The position numbers and the translations under genes are program-made. A model generated the notes under the pieces. It was not told where the DNA came from. It worked only from the letters and a program-made list of their open reading frames with translations, and did not search any database. Of a stretch of 64,000 nucleotides of DNA, positions 28,179 to 37,125 are shown piece after piece (within the stretch, counting starts at the first letter, position 1; each line of letters starts with the position of its first letter). The DNA is from Trebonia kvetii (lineage in GTDB: Bacteria > Actinomycetota > Actinomycetes > Streptosporangiales > Streptosporangiaceae): the NCBI RefSeq assembly GCF_007827045.1, contig NZ_RPFW01000006.1, positions 372,001 to 436,000 on the forward strand, given 5' to 3'.

Positions 28179-28715
28179 ATGACCGACGAATCCCTGCCAG
28201 ACCGGAACGCCGCGCGGTTCGAACGCACCTACGACGCCCCGGTCGAGCTTATCTGGGAGCTGCTCACCACCGCCGCCGGCCTCGATGAGTGGTTTGCCCC
28301 CGACGGCTTCGAAACCCGGGTGAGCGAGCTCGAGCTCAGGCCTGGCGGTCAGCTGCGGTACACCATGACCGCGACAGGGCCGGAACAGGTCGCATTCATG
28401 CGCGATACCGGCAACCCGCTCTCGGTGGTGGTCCGTAAGACGTTCACCGACGTCAGACCGTCGACCCGCCTCGCCTACCGGTCACTGATCGACTTCGTGC
28501 CCGGCCACGAGCCGTATGAGCACCTCACGACCATCGACATCGAACCGGTCGGCGACCGCACGAACGTGGTGATGACCCTCGATCCGCTGCACGACGAAAC
28601 CTGGACACAGCAGCACCGCGCCCATCGCGGCAACGAGCTCGACAAGCTCGCCACGGCGATAAGCCGACGAGCCTCGTTAGCCTCGGGAACGGCAAGCCAG
28701 TCAAGGCAACCTTGA
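28179..28715 (+). CDS. SRPBCC (AHSA1-like) domain protein
   Basis: 178 residues from ATG 28179 after GAGGAGG. START-fold family marks: FERTYDAPVELIWELLTTAA, WFAPDGFETRV, GGQLRYTMTA and the C-terminal helix EQHRAHRG-like QQHRAHRGNELDKLATAI. These proteins bind small hydrophobic ligands. It is divergent from the YCII-ECF42 pair, a frequent neighbour arrangement, so it may belong to that sigma factor's regulon. The last ~15 residues look unstructured. Confidence 0.9.
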   Translation: MTDESLPDRNAARFERTYDAPVELIWELLTTAAGLDEWFAPDGFETRVSELELRPGGQLRYTMTATGPEQVAFMRDTGNPLSVVVRKTFTDVRPSTRLAYRSLIDFVPGHEPYEHLTTIDIEPVGDRTNVVMTLDPLHDETWTQQHRAHRGNELDKLATAISRRASLASGTASQSRQP

Positions 28716-28932
28716 GCCTGTCCGCACCGGCCTGGACTCCTGCGTGCGGTACGGCGGTGACCGCGTTGTCGGCGGGCTCGATGCTCAGTGGGTTCGCCTC
28801 CGTCGTCGCCGATGATCTCGCGCCGCACACCGCAACCTGGCAACTGGAGCACACCGCTACCTCGGCGGGCGCCACCCTCTCCTGTGCACAGCCGGCGATG
28901 CGATGCGGTGCGGGACGCGCGCTGCAGAGGGT

Positions 28933-29538
28933 CTAGCGGCTCATGCGGACGGCGGCGGCCGTGATCGTCCTGGCGGCGCCCACGGCGCTGGCGATCGCCT
29001 CGTCCGGTGAGAGTTCGTAGAGGTCGGTCAGGGTGAACAGCGCCTCGGCGCTGACCACAATGCCTAGTTCCCGCTTCAGCTGACGGAACGCCTCCGGGTC
29101 CTGCCGGCCCAGGGTGCTCTCCAGGGGAGCGAGCGCGTGATCGATGATGCCCAGGCGGTGGCCGGGCCTGAGGGCCGCCGACCCGGGTCGCACCACCGTG
29201 GCGGCGATCATCGCCCGGACGGCGCCCTGGTAGGCCTGGACATGGCGCAGCAGCCGCTCAGTGCCCACCGCGATCCGCCGCACGGGGTCGGTGCTGTTCT
29301 CGACGGGCGCGAGTGCCTCCGCCGGGCTCGGCCAGGTCCCATCGACGGCCTCTCGCAGCAGCGAGACCAGGTCGGGGAAATAGCGGTACGCCGTCGCCTC
29401 GGAAACCAGTGCCGCGCGGGCCACCGCGGGCATGGTGACTTCGGTGTTGCCGGTGATGAGGTCCCGTGCCGCGGCGACGATGGCGGCCCTGGTGCGCTGC
29501 TTCTGGTTCACCCGCCCGGCCGGGGCATCCGCTGTCAT
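28933..29538 (-). CDS. TetR family regulator
   Basis: 201 residues from ATG 29538. HTH at residues ~12-58: RTRAAIVAAARDLI, then ALVSEATAYRYFPDLVSLLR. The C-terminal ligand domain is all-helical (LSPDEAIASAVGAARTITAA). Divergent from the hydrolase-cupin pair at 29673, with several inverted repeats in the 134-bp gap, so it most likely represses those genes and itself. Confidence 0.9.
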   Translation of the reverse strand: MTADAPAGRVNQKQRTRAAIVAAARDLITGNTEVTMPAVARAALVSEATAYRYFPDLVSLLREAVDGTWPSPAEALAPVENSTDPVRRIAVGTERLLRHVQAYQGAVRAMIAATVVRPGSAALRPGHRLGIIDHALAPLESTLGRQDPEAFRQLKRELGIVVSAEALFTLTDLYELSPDEAIASAVGAARTITAAAVRMSR

Positions 29539-29580
29539 GCCTCCACTGTGCCGGGTTGGCCATATCAAATCAAGTCGACT

Positions 29581-29610
29581 CTCTTTATGAGAGTGGACTT
29601 GCATAAAGAG
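29581..29610. promoter_or_regulatory. TetR operator candidate 1
   Basis: CTCTTTATG and CATAAAGAG form a perfect 9-bp inverted repeat with a 12-bp spacer. It overlaps the -35 element of the hydrolase promoter, the expected place for a repressor site. An overlapping repeat, AAGTCGACTC/GAGTGGACTT, lies at 29570-29600. Confidence 0.55.
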
Positions 29611-29627
29611 CGAAGTTGGCCTAGGTT
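29599..29627 (+). promoter_or_regulatory. Promoter of the hydrolase-cupin operon
   Basis: TTGCAT (29599-29604), a 17-bp spacer, and TAGGTT (29622-29627) form a good sigma-70-type promoter 46 bp upstream of the hydrolase start. Confidence 0.5.
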
Positions 29628-29633
29628 CATTCG

Positions 29634-29649
29634 TGAGAGTTAGCTCTCA
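29634..29649. promoter_or_regulatory. TetR operator candidate 2
   Basis: TGAGAGTTAGCTCTCA is an inverted repeat with 6-bp arms and 4-bp spacer, located between the -10 element and the hydrolase start. Its TGAGAG arms recur within candidate 1 (TATGAGAG), suggesting one protein binds both. Confidence 0.45.
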
Positions 29650-29672
29650 TAAGCGTCGAATGGAGCCTTGTC

Positions 29673-30491
29673 ATGAGCACTGCGCACCTCGTCGTCCCCG
29701 GCACCGGGCCGGTACCGGTGACCTACACCGACAGCGGCAGCGGACGCCCTGTCCTGCTGCTGCACGGCGGTGCCGGGCCCTTCTCGGTTGCCGGGTTCGC
29801 CGCGCTGCTCAGCGCGGCGGATTACCGTGTCATCGTCCCGGTGCACCCTGGCTTTGACGGCACGCCGCGGCCGGCCGGGCTGACGACAATGGCCGGGCTC
29901 GCGGCCGTCTACGCATCGCTGCTGCGCGAGCTTGGCCTGACCGGCGTCTGCGTCATCGGCAATTCGATAGGCGGCTGGATCGCCGCCGAACTGGCGCTGA
30001 CAGCAAGCGGGATGCCCGGCAGCCCGGTCAGCTCGGTCGTCCTGGTCGACGCGGCCGGCTTGCGGGTCGACGGCGCGCCGGTTCCCGACTTCTTCTCGCT
30101 GACGCTGGATAAGGTCGCGGAGCTGAGTTACTTCAACCCGGACGCGTTCCGCATCGATCCGGCCGCGATGCCACCGGAGCGGGCGGCCACCATGACGGCC
30201 AACCGCGCCGCGCTGCTCGACTATGCGGGAACCGGGATGGCCGATCCTGGACTGCGAGACCGGCTGCCCGCGATCTCGGTGCCGGTCCTTGTCGTGTGGG
30301 GCGCGGCCGACAGGATGATCCCCGTCGAGCACGGCAAGGCCTATGCGGACGGCATCCCTGGCGCGCAGTTGCGGATGATCAGCGACGCCGGTCACCTGCC
30401 GCAACTCGAGACGCCAGCGGAACTGCTTGCCGCCGTGGGTGAGTTCACCGCGGTGACCTGGCAGCCGCGGCAGGGCGGACCCCGGTCATGA
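29673..30491 (+). CDS. Alpha/beta hydrolase
   Basis: 272 residues from ATG 29673. Catalytic triad visible: nucleophile Ser in GNSIGGW (~91-97), Asp in VVWGAADRMIP (~210), His in DAGHLPQLETP (~240); oxyanion-hole motif LLHGGAGP near residue 27. It resembles esterases or epoxide-hydrolase/haloperoxidase-like proteins; the substrate is unknown. Its ATGA overlap with the cupin gene indicates translational coupling. Confidence 0.9.
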   Translation: MSTAHLVVPGTGPVPVTYTDSGSGRPVLLLHGGAGPFSVAGFAALLSAADYRVIVPVHPGFDGTPRPAGLTTMAGLAAVYASLLRELGLTGVCVIGNSIGGWIAAELALTASGMPGSPVSSVVLVDAAGLRVDGAPVPDFFSLTLDKVAELSYFNPDAFRIDPAAMPPERAATMTANRAALLDYAGTGMADPGLRDRLPAISVPVLVVWGAADRMIPVEHGKAYADGIPGAQLRMISDAGHLPQLETPAELLAAVGEFTAVTWQPRQGGPRS

Positions 30492-30994
30492 CCCCGGTCT
30501 CGATCGTCGGGCCGGACGGCGGCGAAATAGCACTCCAGGGCCCGACTCGGCTGCGCATTCTCGAGGACGGCAGCACCACCGCGCACCGGCTCGGCATCGC
30601 CGAGATCACCATCGCGCCACACGTAGCCGGCCCGCCACAGCACCGGCACGGGCGCCACGACGAGGGCTTCTATGTCGTGGCGGGCACCGCTCGCTTCACC
30701 GTCGGCGAGGAAACGTACGAGGCGCCGGCCGGCACGCTGGTGATGATTCCGCCGGGGGCGCCGCACACCTTCGCTAACGAGAGCGACGAGCCCGTGGTCC
30801 TGCTCAACACGTTCACCCCCGATCTGTACGTGCAGTACTTCCGGGACCTGCGGGAGATGGTCGCGTCCGGGGCGGAGCCGACCGCGGGCCAGATCGCGGG
30901 CGTGATGGCGCGCTATGCCACCGAGCCGGCCACCACGTACTCGGCCGGCCCGGACACCCTCCCTGGCCTCGGCCCGCCGGAGGAACGGCGATAG
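30488..30994 (+). CDS. Cupin domain protein
   Basis: 168 residues; ATG 30488 overlaps the hydrolase stop. Cupin motif 1 is intact: PPQHRHGRHDEGFYVVAG with metal ligands H, H and E; motif 2 is PAGTLVMIPPGAPHTFANES, with the final His ligand. A single-domain metal-binding cupin, possibly an isomerase or small dioxygenase acting with the hydrolase. Confidence 0.9.
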   Translation: MTPVSIVGPDGGEIALQGPTRLRILEDGSTTAHRLGIAEITIAPHVAGPPQHRHGRHDEGFYVVAGTARFTVGEETYEAPAGTLVMIPPGAPHTFANESDEPVVLLNTFTPDLYVQYFRDLREMVASGAEPTAGQIAGVMARYATEPATTYSAGPDTLPGLGPPEERR

Positions 30995-31009
30995 CACGCG
31001 CCGCCGCGC

Positions 31010-31990
31010 CTACCAGCCGACGGCGACGACCATGTACTTGGGATGGGCGACCGAGATGTCCGAGGACTGGCTGGCGTCGTCGTCATAGGGGAAGCCGTAC
31101 TGCTTGCCGCCAATCGCGTTCTTGTGCCAGAAGTCCGCGTAGTAGTTGGCCGGGCCCGTCTTGTAGAAGTTCGCGGGATTCTGCTGCCCGGCCTGCGAGA
31201 GCTTCGCGACGTGCCTGTTGAGTGCCGCGCACAGCGGCGGGTTCGCGGAGAGCGTGCCACCGCAGCCGAACACCTCGGCGGTGGTGTCACCCTTGGCGCC
31301 GTGCGCCGCCGCGTACGCGGTGAAGTAGCCGGCGTACTTTCCGCCAGGCCGGAACGAGGGATCGTTGCCTGGCGACGGGATGCCATACGGCGCGTTGATG
31401 GTGGCGAGCTCTTTGAACTGCCTCGGCACGAAGGCCTTGAAGCGGGCGAGGGTCTTCGCACGGCCTTCGGTGAACACGGTGTACGCGTCGCCGACCTCCT
31501 TGGCGGCGCCACTGTGGCTGTGCACCAGGAGAGCGAGCGGCAGGCCCCACCGGTCCACCCGCGTGGTGTCGACGTTGATGGAGCCAGACCCCACGGTGAA
31601 CTCGATGAAGTCGAAGTACTTGCTGTTCTTCGACCCGAGATAGAGGTACAGGCGGCCGGCCGAGTTCGCGGGCATGTCGATGTAGGGCTGCTGTGCGATC
31701 GACTTCTCCGTGCCGTCGAAGCTCCAGAACACCTTGCTGTCCGGGTATCGACCGCCGGTCCTGTTGAGGATCTCGACCTCGAGAACCTTCTTGGCCGCCG
31801 GGATCTTGCCGGTATTTCCCCAGAACGAGGACGGCGGAGCGCCGGAGACCGCCGCGTTCGCTAGCGACGCCGCCGACGACGACCCGGCGGCTCCCGCCAC
31901 TCCGGACACCGCGACCGCCGCGACAGCGATGGCGCCCGCGAGCCAGCGGGCAGGGAAACGCCCGGCGTGCGCGGATGAACGAGGCCTCAT
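31010..31990 (-). CDS. Secreted GH64/thaumatin-like beta-1,3-glucanase-type protein
   Basis: 326 residues. Sec signal peptide (WLAGAIAVAAVAVSGVAGAA). The mature part begins with a beta-sandwich (VLEVEILNRTGGRYPDSKVF, VFWSFDGTEKSIA) and then INVDTTRVDRWGLPLALLVH, matching the TLP-GH64 family that includes laminaripentaose-producing beta-1,3-glucanases. The usual catalytic acids are within this central region, but I cannot confirm each. An extracellular enzyme against fungal-type glucan is the natural reading. Confidence 0.8.
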   Translation of the reverse strand: MRPRSSAHAGRFPARWLAGAIAVAAVAVSGVAGAAGSSSAASLANAAVSGAPPSSFWGNTGKIPAAKKVLEVEILNRTGGRYPDSKVFWSFDGTEKSIAQQPYIDMPANSAGRLYLYLGSKNSKYFDFIEFTVGSGSINVDTTRVDRWGLPLALLVHSHSGAAKEVGDAYTVFTEGRAKTLARFKAFVPRQFKELATINAPYGIPSPGNDPSFRPGGKYAGYFTAYAAAHGAKGDTTAEVFGCGGTLSANPPLCAALNRHVAKLSQAGQQNPANFYKTGPANYYADFWHKNAIGGKQYGFPYDDDASQSSDISVAHPKYMVVAVGW

Positions 31991-32119
31991 GCTGGCTCCT
32001 TGCCTGTTGTGTGTGCGCTCCCGTACCGGAGACGCGCCCCCGGGCGGCGGATAACGGAAACCGGGGCGGCCGCGGAAAACGGATTGTCACCTTAACCGGT
32101 TTTGTGATTTATATGATTT

Positions 32120-33112
32120 ATGTTCAATATGGTGCGGGTGCGCGGCTGGAGCCAGACGCGCTGGAGCAGCTGGTGGTCGATCATCCGCATCGTTGCGCAG
32201 GCGGGACGGGCCGTCCCGGTCGCCGCGCTGCGGAACCTCGTCATCGGATTGCTGCCGCTCGGGTTCGTGGTGGCCACCAGCGTGGCCATCGAGCGGGTAC
32301 CGGCGCTCGGCCGTTTGGCGCACGGCGCATGGGGGCCGTGCTCGCCGCGATGATCCTGGCCATCGTCATGCTCCTGCTGCAGAGCGCCCTGTCACCGTTC
32401 CAGGCCGCGTTCACCGAACTGATCAGCAGGCGCGTCGACGGCTACTGCACTAGGCGGCTGATGCTGTGCACCCTGGCCGAGGCGCCGGTTGCCCAGCTGG
32501 AACAGTCGGCGATGCTCGACAAGCTGAGCGATGCTCGCAGGGGCCTTGTCGAGTACTTCGTCACGCCCGGTGCGGCCGCCGCCGGCCTGATCACGCTGAT
32601 CACGCTGATCGCGCGCTATGCGCAGTTGCTCGGCGCGGTGGTGATCGTCGGGATCGTGCTCGGTCCGCTGGCCGCGTTCCTGATCGCCGCGGCGGCGCTG
32701 GTGGCCCGGTTCGGCAACAGGGGGTCGCTGTCTCGCTGGTCGGTGGTCATCGAGCGGGTGTCGTCGGCGAGACGCAAGATGTTCTACGTCTTCGACACCG
32801 GCAGCGAGCTCGCCGCCGCCAAGGAAATCCGCGTGCTCGGCACGCTGCCCCGGTGGCGCGCGCGTGCCGAGCAGGAATCCGACGCCTACCTGCGGCCGAT
32901 GTGGCGCGACAGGTCTCCACCGTGCGCCGTGCGCAACGGATCGTGGGCTCGAGCACGGCCGAATCATCGAGCAGGGCAGCCATGAGGAGCTGCTGGCGCT
33001 CGGCGGCCGCTATGCCGAGCTGTTCGAGCTGCAGGCGAGACGGTTCTCCGACGGTGACGAGGCGGAACAGGAAGACGGCGCCGACGAGGAACGGATGGAG
33101 GCGCGGTCATGA
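32120..33112 (+). pseudogene. ABC exporter 1: frameshift plus large internal deletion
   Basis: The N-terminal membrane domain starts at ATG 32120 (RNLVIGLLPLGFVVATSVAI). A frame change at the G-run 32331-32335 is followed by TELISRRVDGYCTRRLML and other TMD helices. Near 32910 the TMD is joined directly to the tail of an ATPase domain (STVRRAQRIVG, LEHGRIIEQGSHEELLALGG). The Walker A, signature and Walker B region and half of the TMD, roughly 1 kb, are missing. The gene cannot work as an exporter. Confidence 0.8.
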
Positions 33113-34100
33113 GGATCGTCAGGGCCGCACGGTACCTGTTCTCACTGGGTCTTGCGGTGGACCGCGGCCGGCTGCTGCGGGCCGTGGTGCTGATGTTCGC
33201 CGGCTACATCGCGGCGCCGCTCGCCGCGCTGGCACTGCGCAGCCTCACCGACAGCCTGCTCGGGCGGCAGGCGGGCGCAGCGCTGGTTTACGCGCTGCTC
33301 GCCGCGCTGCTGCTTGTCGCACAGCTGATGCTCAGTCACTTCGCGCACCTCGACTACTTCGAGGTCGCGGAGCTGCAGCAGAACCGGCTCCGCGGCGAGC
33401 CCATGTCCCTGGTGAACGGCCCGCCGGGCATCGACCACCTGGACCGGGCGGACTTCGCGGACAACACCGGCCTGGTCCGCGACGGCCTGTTCGGCTCGAC
33501 GCGTGCGCTTGAGGCCGTGCTGCAGCTCGCCGGGCTGATACTGCAGACCGCTCTCCGCGGGGATCCTCATTGACCTCAACCCGTTCTTCGCCCTCCTTCC
33601 GCTGTGCGCGGTCGTGCCCGTGCTGCTTGAACGCGTGGCGCAAAGCGCCGTGGAATCGGCGCGGGAGCAGACCGCGGAACGGCTCCGGCTCAACAAGCAC
33701 CTCATCGAGCTGGCGACAAGCATCGGCTCCGTGAAGGAGTTGCGCCTGCTCGGCGGCGAAGGCGTGCTGCTCGACAGGCAGCGGAGCACCTGGGACGAGG
33801 TGACCGCGGTGATGTGGCGCAGCCAGTTGAAGGCCGCCGTCTTCCGCGCGATCGGCCAGGGCCTCTTCGCGCTCGGCTACGGCGGCGCCATCGTGCTCGA
33901 GCTGGCCAGCGCCTTGAACCGGCATGCCTCGATCGGCGACCTGGTGCTCGTGATCACGCTCGCGGTTCAGGTGAGCGTGCAGGTCTCCGGCGCACTCGGG
34001 CTGCTTTCGCTGCTGCAGACCGCGGCCCGCACCGTCGAGCGCATCGAGGAGCTGCGGTCGATCGCCGCGAGCGCACTAGGTCGCGGGAGAACCGGCCGCC
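33109..34100 (+). pseudogene. ABC exporter 2: frameshift and lost ATPase domain
   Basis: ATG 33109 overlaps the stop of exporter 1, so the two once formed a heterodimer. Only the membrane domain remains: AALALRSLTDSLLGRQAGAA, then a frameshift near 33546-33560, then LIDLNPFFALLPLCAVVPVL and VKELRLLGGEGVLLDRQRST. It ends at VERIEELRSIAASA, where a deletion near 34085-34105 fuses it to the MMPL gene. No ATPase motif is left. Confidence 0.8.
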
Positions 34101-36062
34101 CGGCAGACGAGCGCGGCGGCCATCATCGTGTTCTCACGCGCGGACGGCGGGAAGCTGACCGCCGCCGACTCCGCGAAGGTCACGTCGATTACCAAGTCGC
34201 TCGACGCCAGGCACATCCCCGGCATCGTCAGCATTACGGCCGGGCCTGAGTCGGCGAACCACCTAGTGCGCAGCGCGATGGTCGCGATGCCCAACTCCGT
34301 GGTCAACGGCTCGGGAGCCGCGTCGGACAACGCGGTCAAGACGCTGCGGTCCGATCTCAAGACGATGATTCCCGGGACGCACCTGGAAGAGGGGGTGACA
34401 GGACAGGCGGCCCAGAGCCTCGACAGCGAGCAATCGGGCAACCGGGCCGATCAGATCGTGCTGCTCGCGACGCTCGCGCTGATCCTGATCCTGCTGCTGA
34501 TCATCTTCCGCAGCCCCATCATCGCGCTGCTGCCGCTGATCGTCATCGCCCTTGTCTCCCAGGTCGCGAACGGCCTGATCGCCACCGTCAGCAAGGCGCT
34601 GCACCTCAACACGGACAGTTCGATCTCCACGATCCTCATCGTCGTGCTGTTCGGCATCGGGACCGACTACATCCTGTTCCTGATGTTCCGCTACCGGGAG
34701 CGGCTGCGCCGCGGCGAGGACCGCAATCAGGCCATGGTCAGCGCGGTCACCCGGGTCGGCGAGGTGATCTCCTCGGCGGCTGGCGTGGTCATCGTCGCAT
34801 TCCTCGCGCTGGTGCTGTCCACCGTGAGCGTGCTGCGCTCGATGGGCCCGGCGCTGGCGATCGCCGTCGGCGTCACGCTGATCGCGGGCCTGACGCTGGT
34901 TCCCGCGGTGGTGTCGCTGCTCGGCACGAAGGTGTTCTGGCCGTCCAAGTCCTGGCAGCGGGAGCCGCGCGCGGCACGCTTCGGTGCCATCGGCAACGCG
35001 CTCGGCCGCCGGCCCGCCCTGTTCGCAGCCGTTTCCGGTCTGGTGCTCGTGGCGCTGGCGATCGGCGCGTTCGGATTCAAGCCGACGTTCGACCTGTCCT
35101 CGGCGGGCATCCCGGCAAGCGCCGAGTCGCAGCGGGCACTTGTCACCCTGGAGAAGGGCCTGCCGCCCGGCGCGACCGACCCGACCGACGTGCTGCTGCA
35201 CTCGTCATCGGGTCCGCTGTCGGCGTCCGAGCTCTCGGGCTACGGCACCGCACTCAAAGCGCTGCACGGCGTCGGCTCGGTCGGGGCTCCGGTGCTCAGC
35301 GCGGACCACCGGACCGCCGACTACCCGGTGACGCTGAGCTATGACCCGGCGTCCACGCAGGCGGTCGGCGTGATGAAGAGCTCGGTCATGCCAGGCGCGC
35401 ATGCGGCCGCGCCGCACGGCACGTACGCGCTTGTCGGCGGCACGACCGCCGTGTTCGCCGACATCCAGCGCGCGATCAACCACGACTACGCGGTAGTGTT
35501 CCCCGTCGCGGCGGTCATCATCTTGCTGATCTTGATGCTGCTGCTGCGCAGCGTGGTCGCGCCGTGGTACCTGCTGGCCTCGGTCGGCCTCGGCTTCGCC
35601 GCCACGCTCGGCGCCAGCGTGCTGGTGTTCCAGGTATTCCGGAACCAGCCGGGCCTGGTGTTCCTGCTTCCGGTCTACATGTACCTGTTTGTCGTGGCGA
35701 TCGGCACCGACTACAACATCCTGATGATCGCGCGGCTGCGCGAGGAGGCGAGAGAGGGCCGCGATCCCCGGCAGGCCGCGGCGATGGCGCTGCGGCACAC
35801 CGGCCCGGCGATCGGCGCTGCCGGGCTGATCCTGGCCGGCACGTTCGCATCGCTGATGCTCGCGGGCAACACGATCCTGTCCCAGCTCGGGTTCGCGGTG
35901 TCGTGCGGTATCGCGCTCGCCGCGTTCGTGATGGCGATGTTCTTCTCGCCGAGCCTCACCGCGCTGATCGGGCAGCGCGCCTGGTGGCCAGGGCACGCTG
36001 ACCGGACGCCAGAGAAGACGCCGGAGGCAGGGCGAGAGCCAGCGTCCCGCGTGCTGCGCTGA
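34101..36062 (+). pseudogene. MMPL family transporter, N-terminus deleted
   Basis: About 645 residues remain of a ~720-residue RND-type transporter. The sequence begins inside the first extracytoplasmic domain (AAIIVFSRADGGKLTAADSA), so helix 1 and its lead are missing. The rest is complete: FGIGTDYILFLMFRYRERLR with the essential Asp-Tyr pair, and in the second half VAIGTDYNILMIARLREEAR. A GTG at 34128 could start translation, but without helix 1 topology would be wrong. Family members export lipids or drugs. The gene fuses to the ABC exporter remnant through a deletion. Confidence 0.8.
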
Positions 36063-36111
36063 GACGGCGCGCCTTCCAGTCCGCCGTCACCGGCTGGTGA
36101 GGTGCGCTAAC

Positions 36112-36156
36112 CCCGGCCCCGGCCGACCGGACTGATTCCGGTCGGCCGGGGCCGGG
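36112..36156. terminator. Strong terminator hairpin
   Basis: A 20-bp perfect stem with a 5-nt loop (CTGAT), followed by CCTTATT, 50 bp past the MMPL stop. It is one of the longest perfect hairpins in the window. Confidence 0.85.
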
Positions 36157-36169
36157 CCTTATTGTGCCA

Positions 36170-36481
36170 CCCCGTGGGGTCTTGACACGCACCAGCGCGG
36201 GCAACGGGCACTACATCATCATCATCACCAATGTCAGCAGCGGCACCGTCCTTGACTCGGTGAACTGCGGAATCTTCGACGGCACGCTGACCGACCTGTG
36301 GGCGTCCCTCGGCAACGCCTGCCAGGAATGGGACGTCAGCGCGATCGGCAGTCACTACACGATCAGCAATGTCGGCAACGGCCGTGCTCGACGCGCTCGA
36401 CTGCGAGACGGCGAACGGCACCGTCGTCCGCCAGTGGGCACAGCTCGACAACACCTGCCAGCAGTGGGACCTGGCGTCCTG
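36170..36481 (+). pseudogene. Ricin-type lectin domain remnant
   Basis: Beta-trefoil repeats with QxW marks: GTLTDLWASLGNACQEWDVS, then, after a frame change near 36380-36385, ETANGTVVRQWAQL and NTCQQWDLAS before TGA at 36481. No start or catalytic domain precedes it. It is the C-terminal carbohydrate-binding tail of a lost secreted enzyme. Confidence 0.6.
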
Positions 36482-36686
36482 ACGCCATTGCTGGTACGCC
36501 GCCAAATCGAGGTCAAAGTGAGCTAGTCATGACCCCTGGCCGCACTCCGCGGCCAGGGTGCAGCGCCCGTCCCCACTGATCCCCTCGCAAGGTTTCTGGC
36601 AGAGTGTCGATCTGCGGGATGTCCCGTTCGACCTAGGGGTGAGCGGGACTCAAGGCGGGTCCCAGATAGCCGAGGGAAGATGCGAC

Positions 36687-37106
36687 ATGAAGTACATGCT
36701 GATCATGCGGGCAACCGATGAGGCCTACGCGTCCATGGGGGAAGTCGACTTCAACGAGATGATCGCGACCGTCGGCAAGTTCAACGAGGAGCTCATCAAT
36801 GCGGGCGTGCTCCTAGCGGCGGAGGGGCTAGCCGACGCCGCCGACGGCGTGGTCGTCGACTTCGCATCCGAGCCGCCCGTAGTCACCGACGGTCCCTACG
36901 GCGAGACCAAGGAGCTGTTCGGCGGGTTCTACGTCCTCAACGTCGCGTCGAGGGAGGAGGCCGTCGAGTGGGCGAAGAGGCAGCCGATCACGGGCCCCGG
37001 ATTCAAGACGGAAATCCGCCGGGTCTCCACGATCGACGAGTTCCCGCAAGACAACGAGTGGATCAAGAAGGAGCGGCCGTGGCGCGAGGCTACCGGCCAG
37101 CTGTGA
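36687..37106 (+). CDS. YCII (DGPF) domain protein, second copy
   Basis: 139 residues from ATG 36687. YCII domain with DGPY in place of DGPF (VVTDGPYGETKELFGGFYVL) and an extra C-terminal stretch (RRVSTIDEFPQDNEW). The next gene is an ECF42 sigma factor 19 bp away, so this is the same module as at 26.5-28.0 kb but in the other orientation and diverged in sequence. Confidence 0.93.
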   Translation: MKYMLIMRATDEAYASMGEVDFNEMIATVGKFNEELINAGVLLAAEGLADAADGVVVDFASEPPVVTDGPYGETKELFGGFYVLNVASREEAVEWAKRQPITGPGFKTEIRRVSTIDEFPQDNEWIKKERPWREATGQL

Positions 37107-37125
37107 GCCAGCGAGGCAGCTGACG

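Noticed and set aside
28716-28932. Possible small gene after the SRPBCC gene
   Set aside because: A 74-residue frame exists but has no ribosome site and no recognisable pattern.
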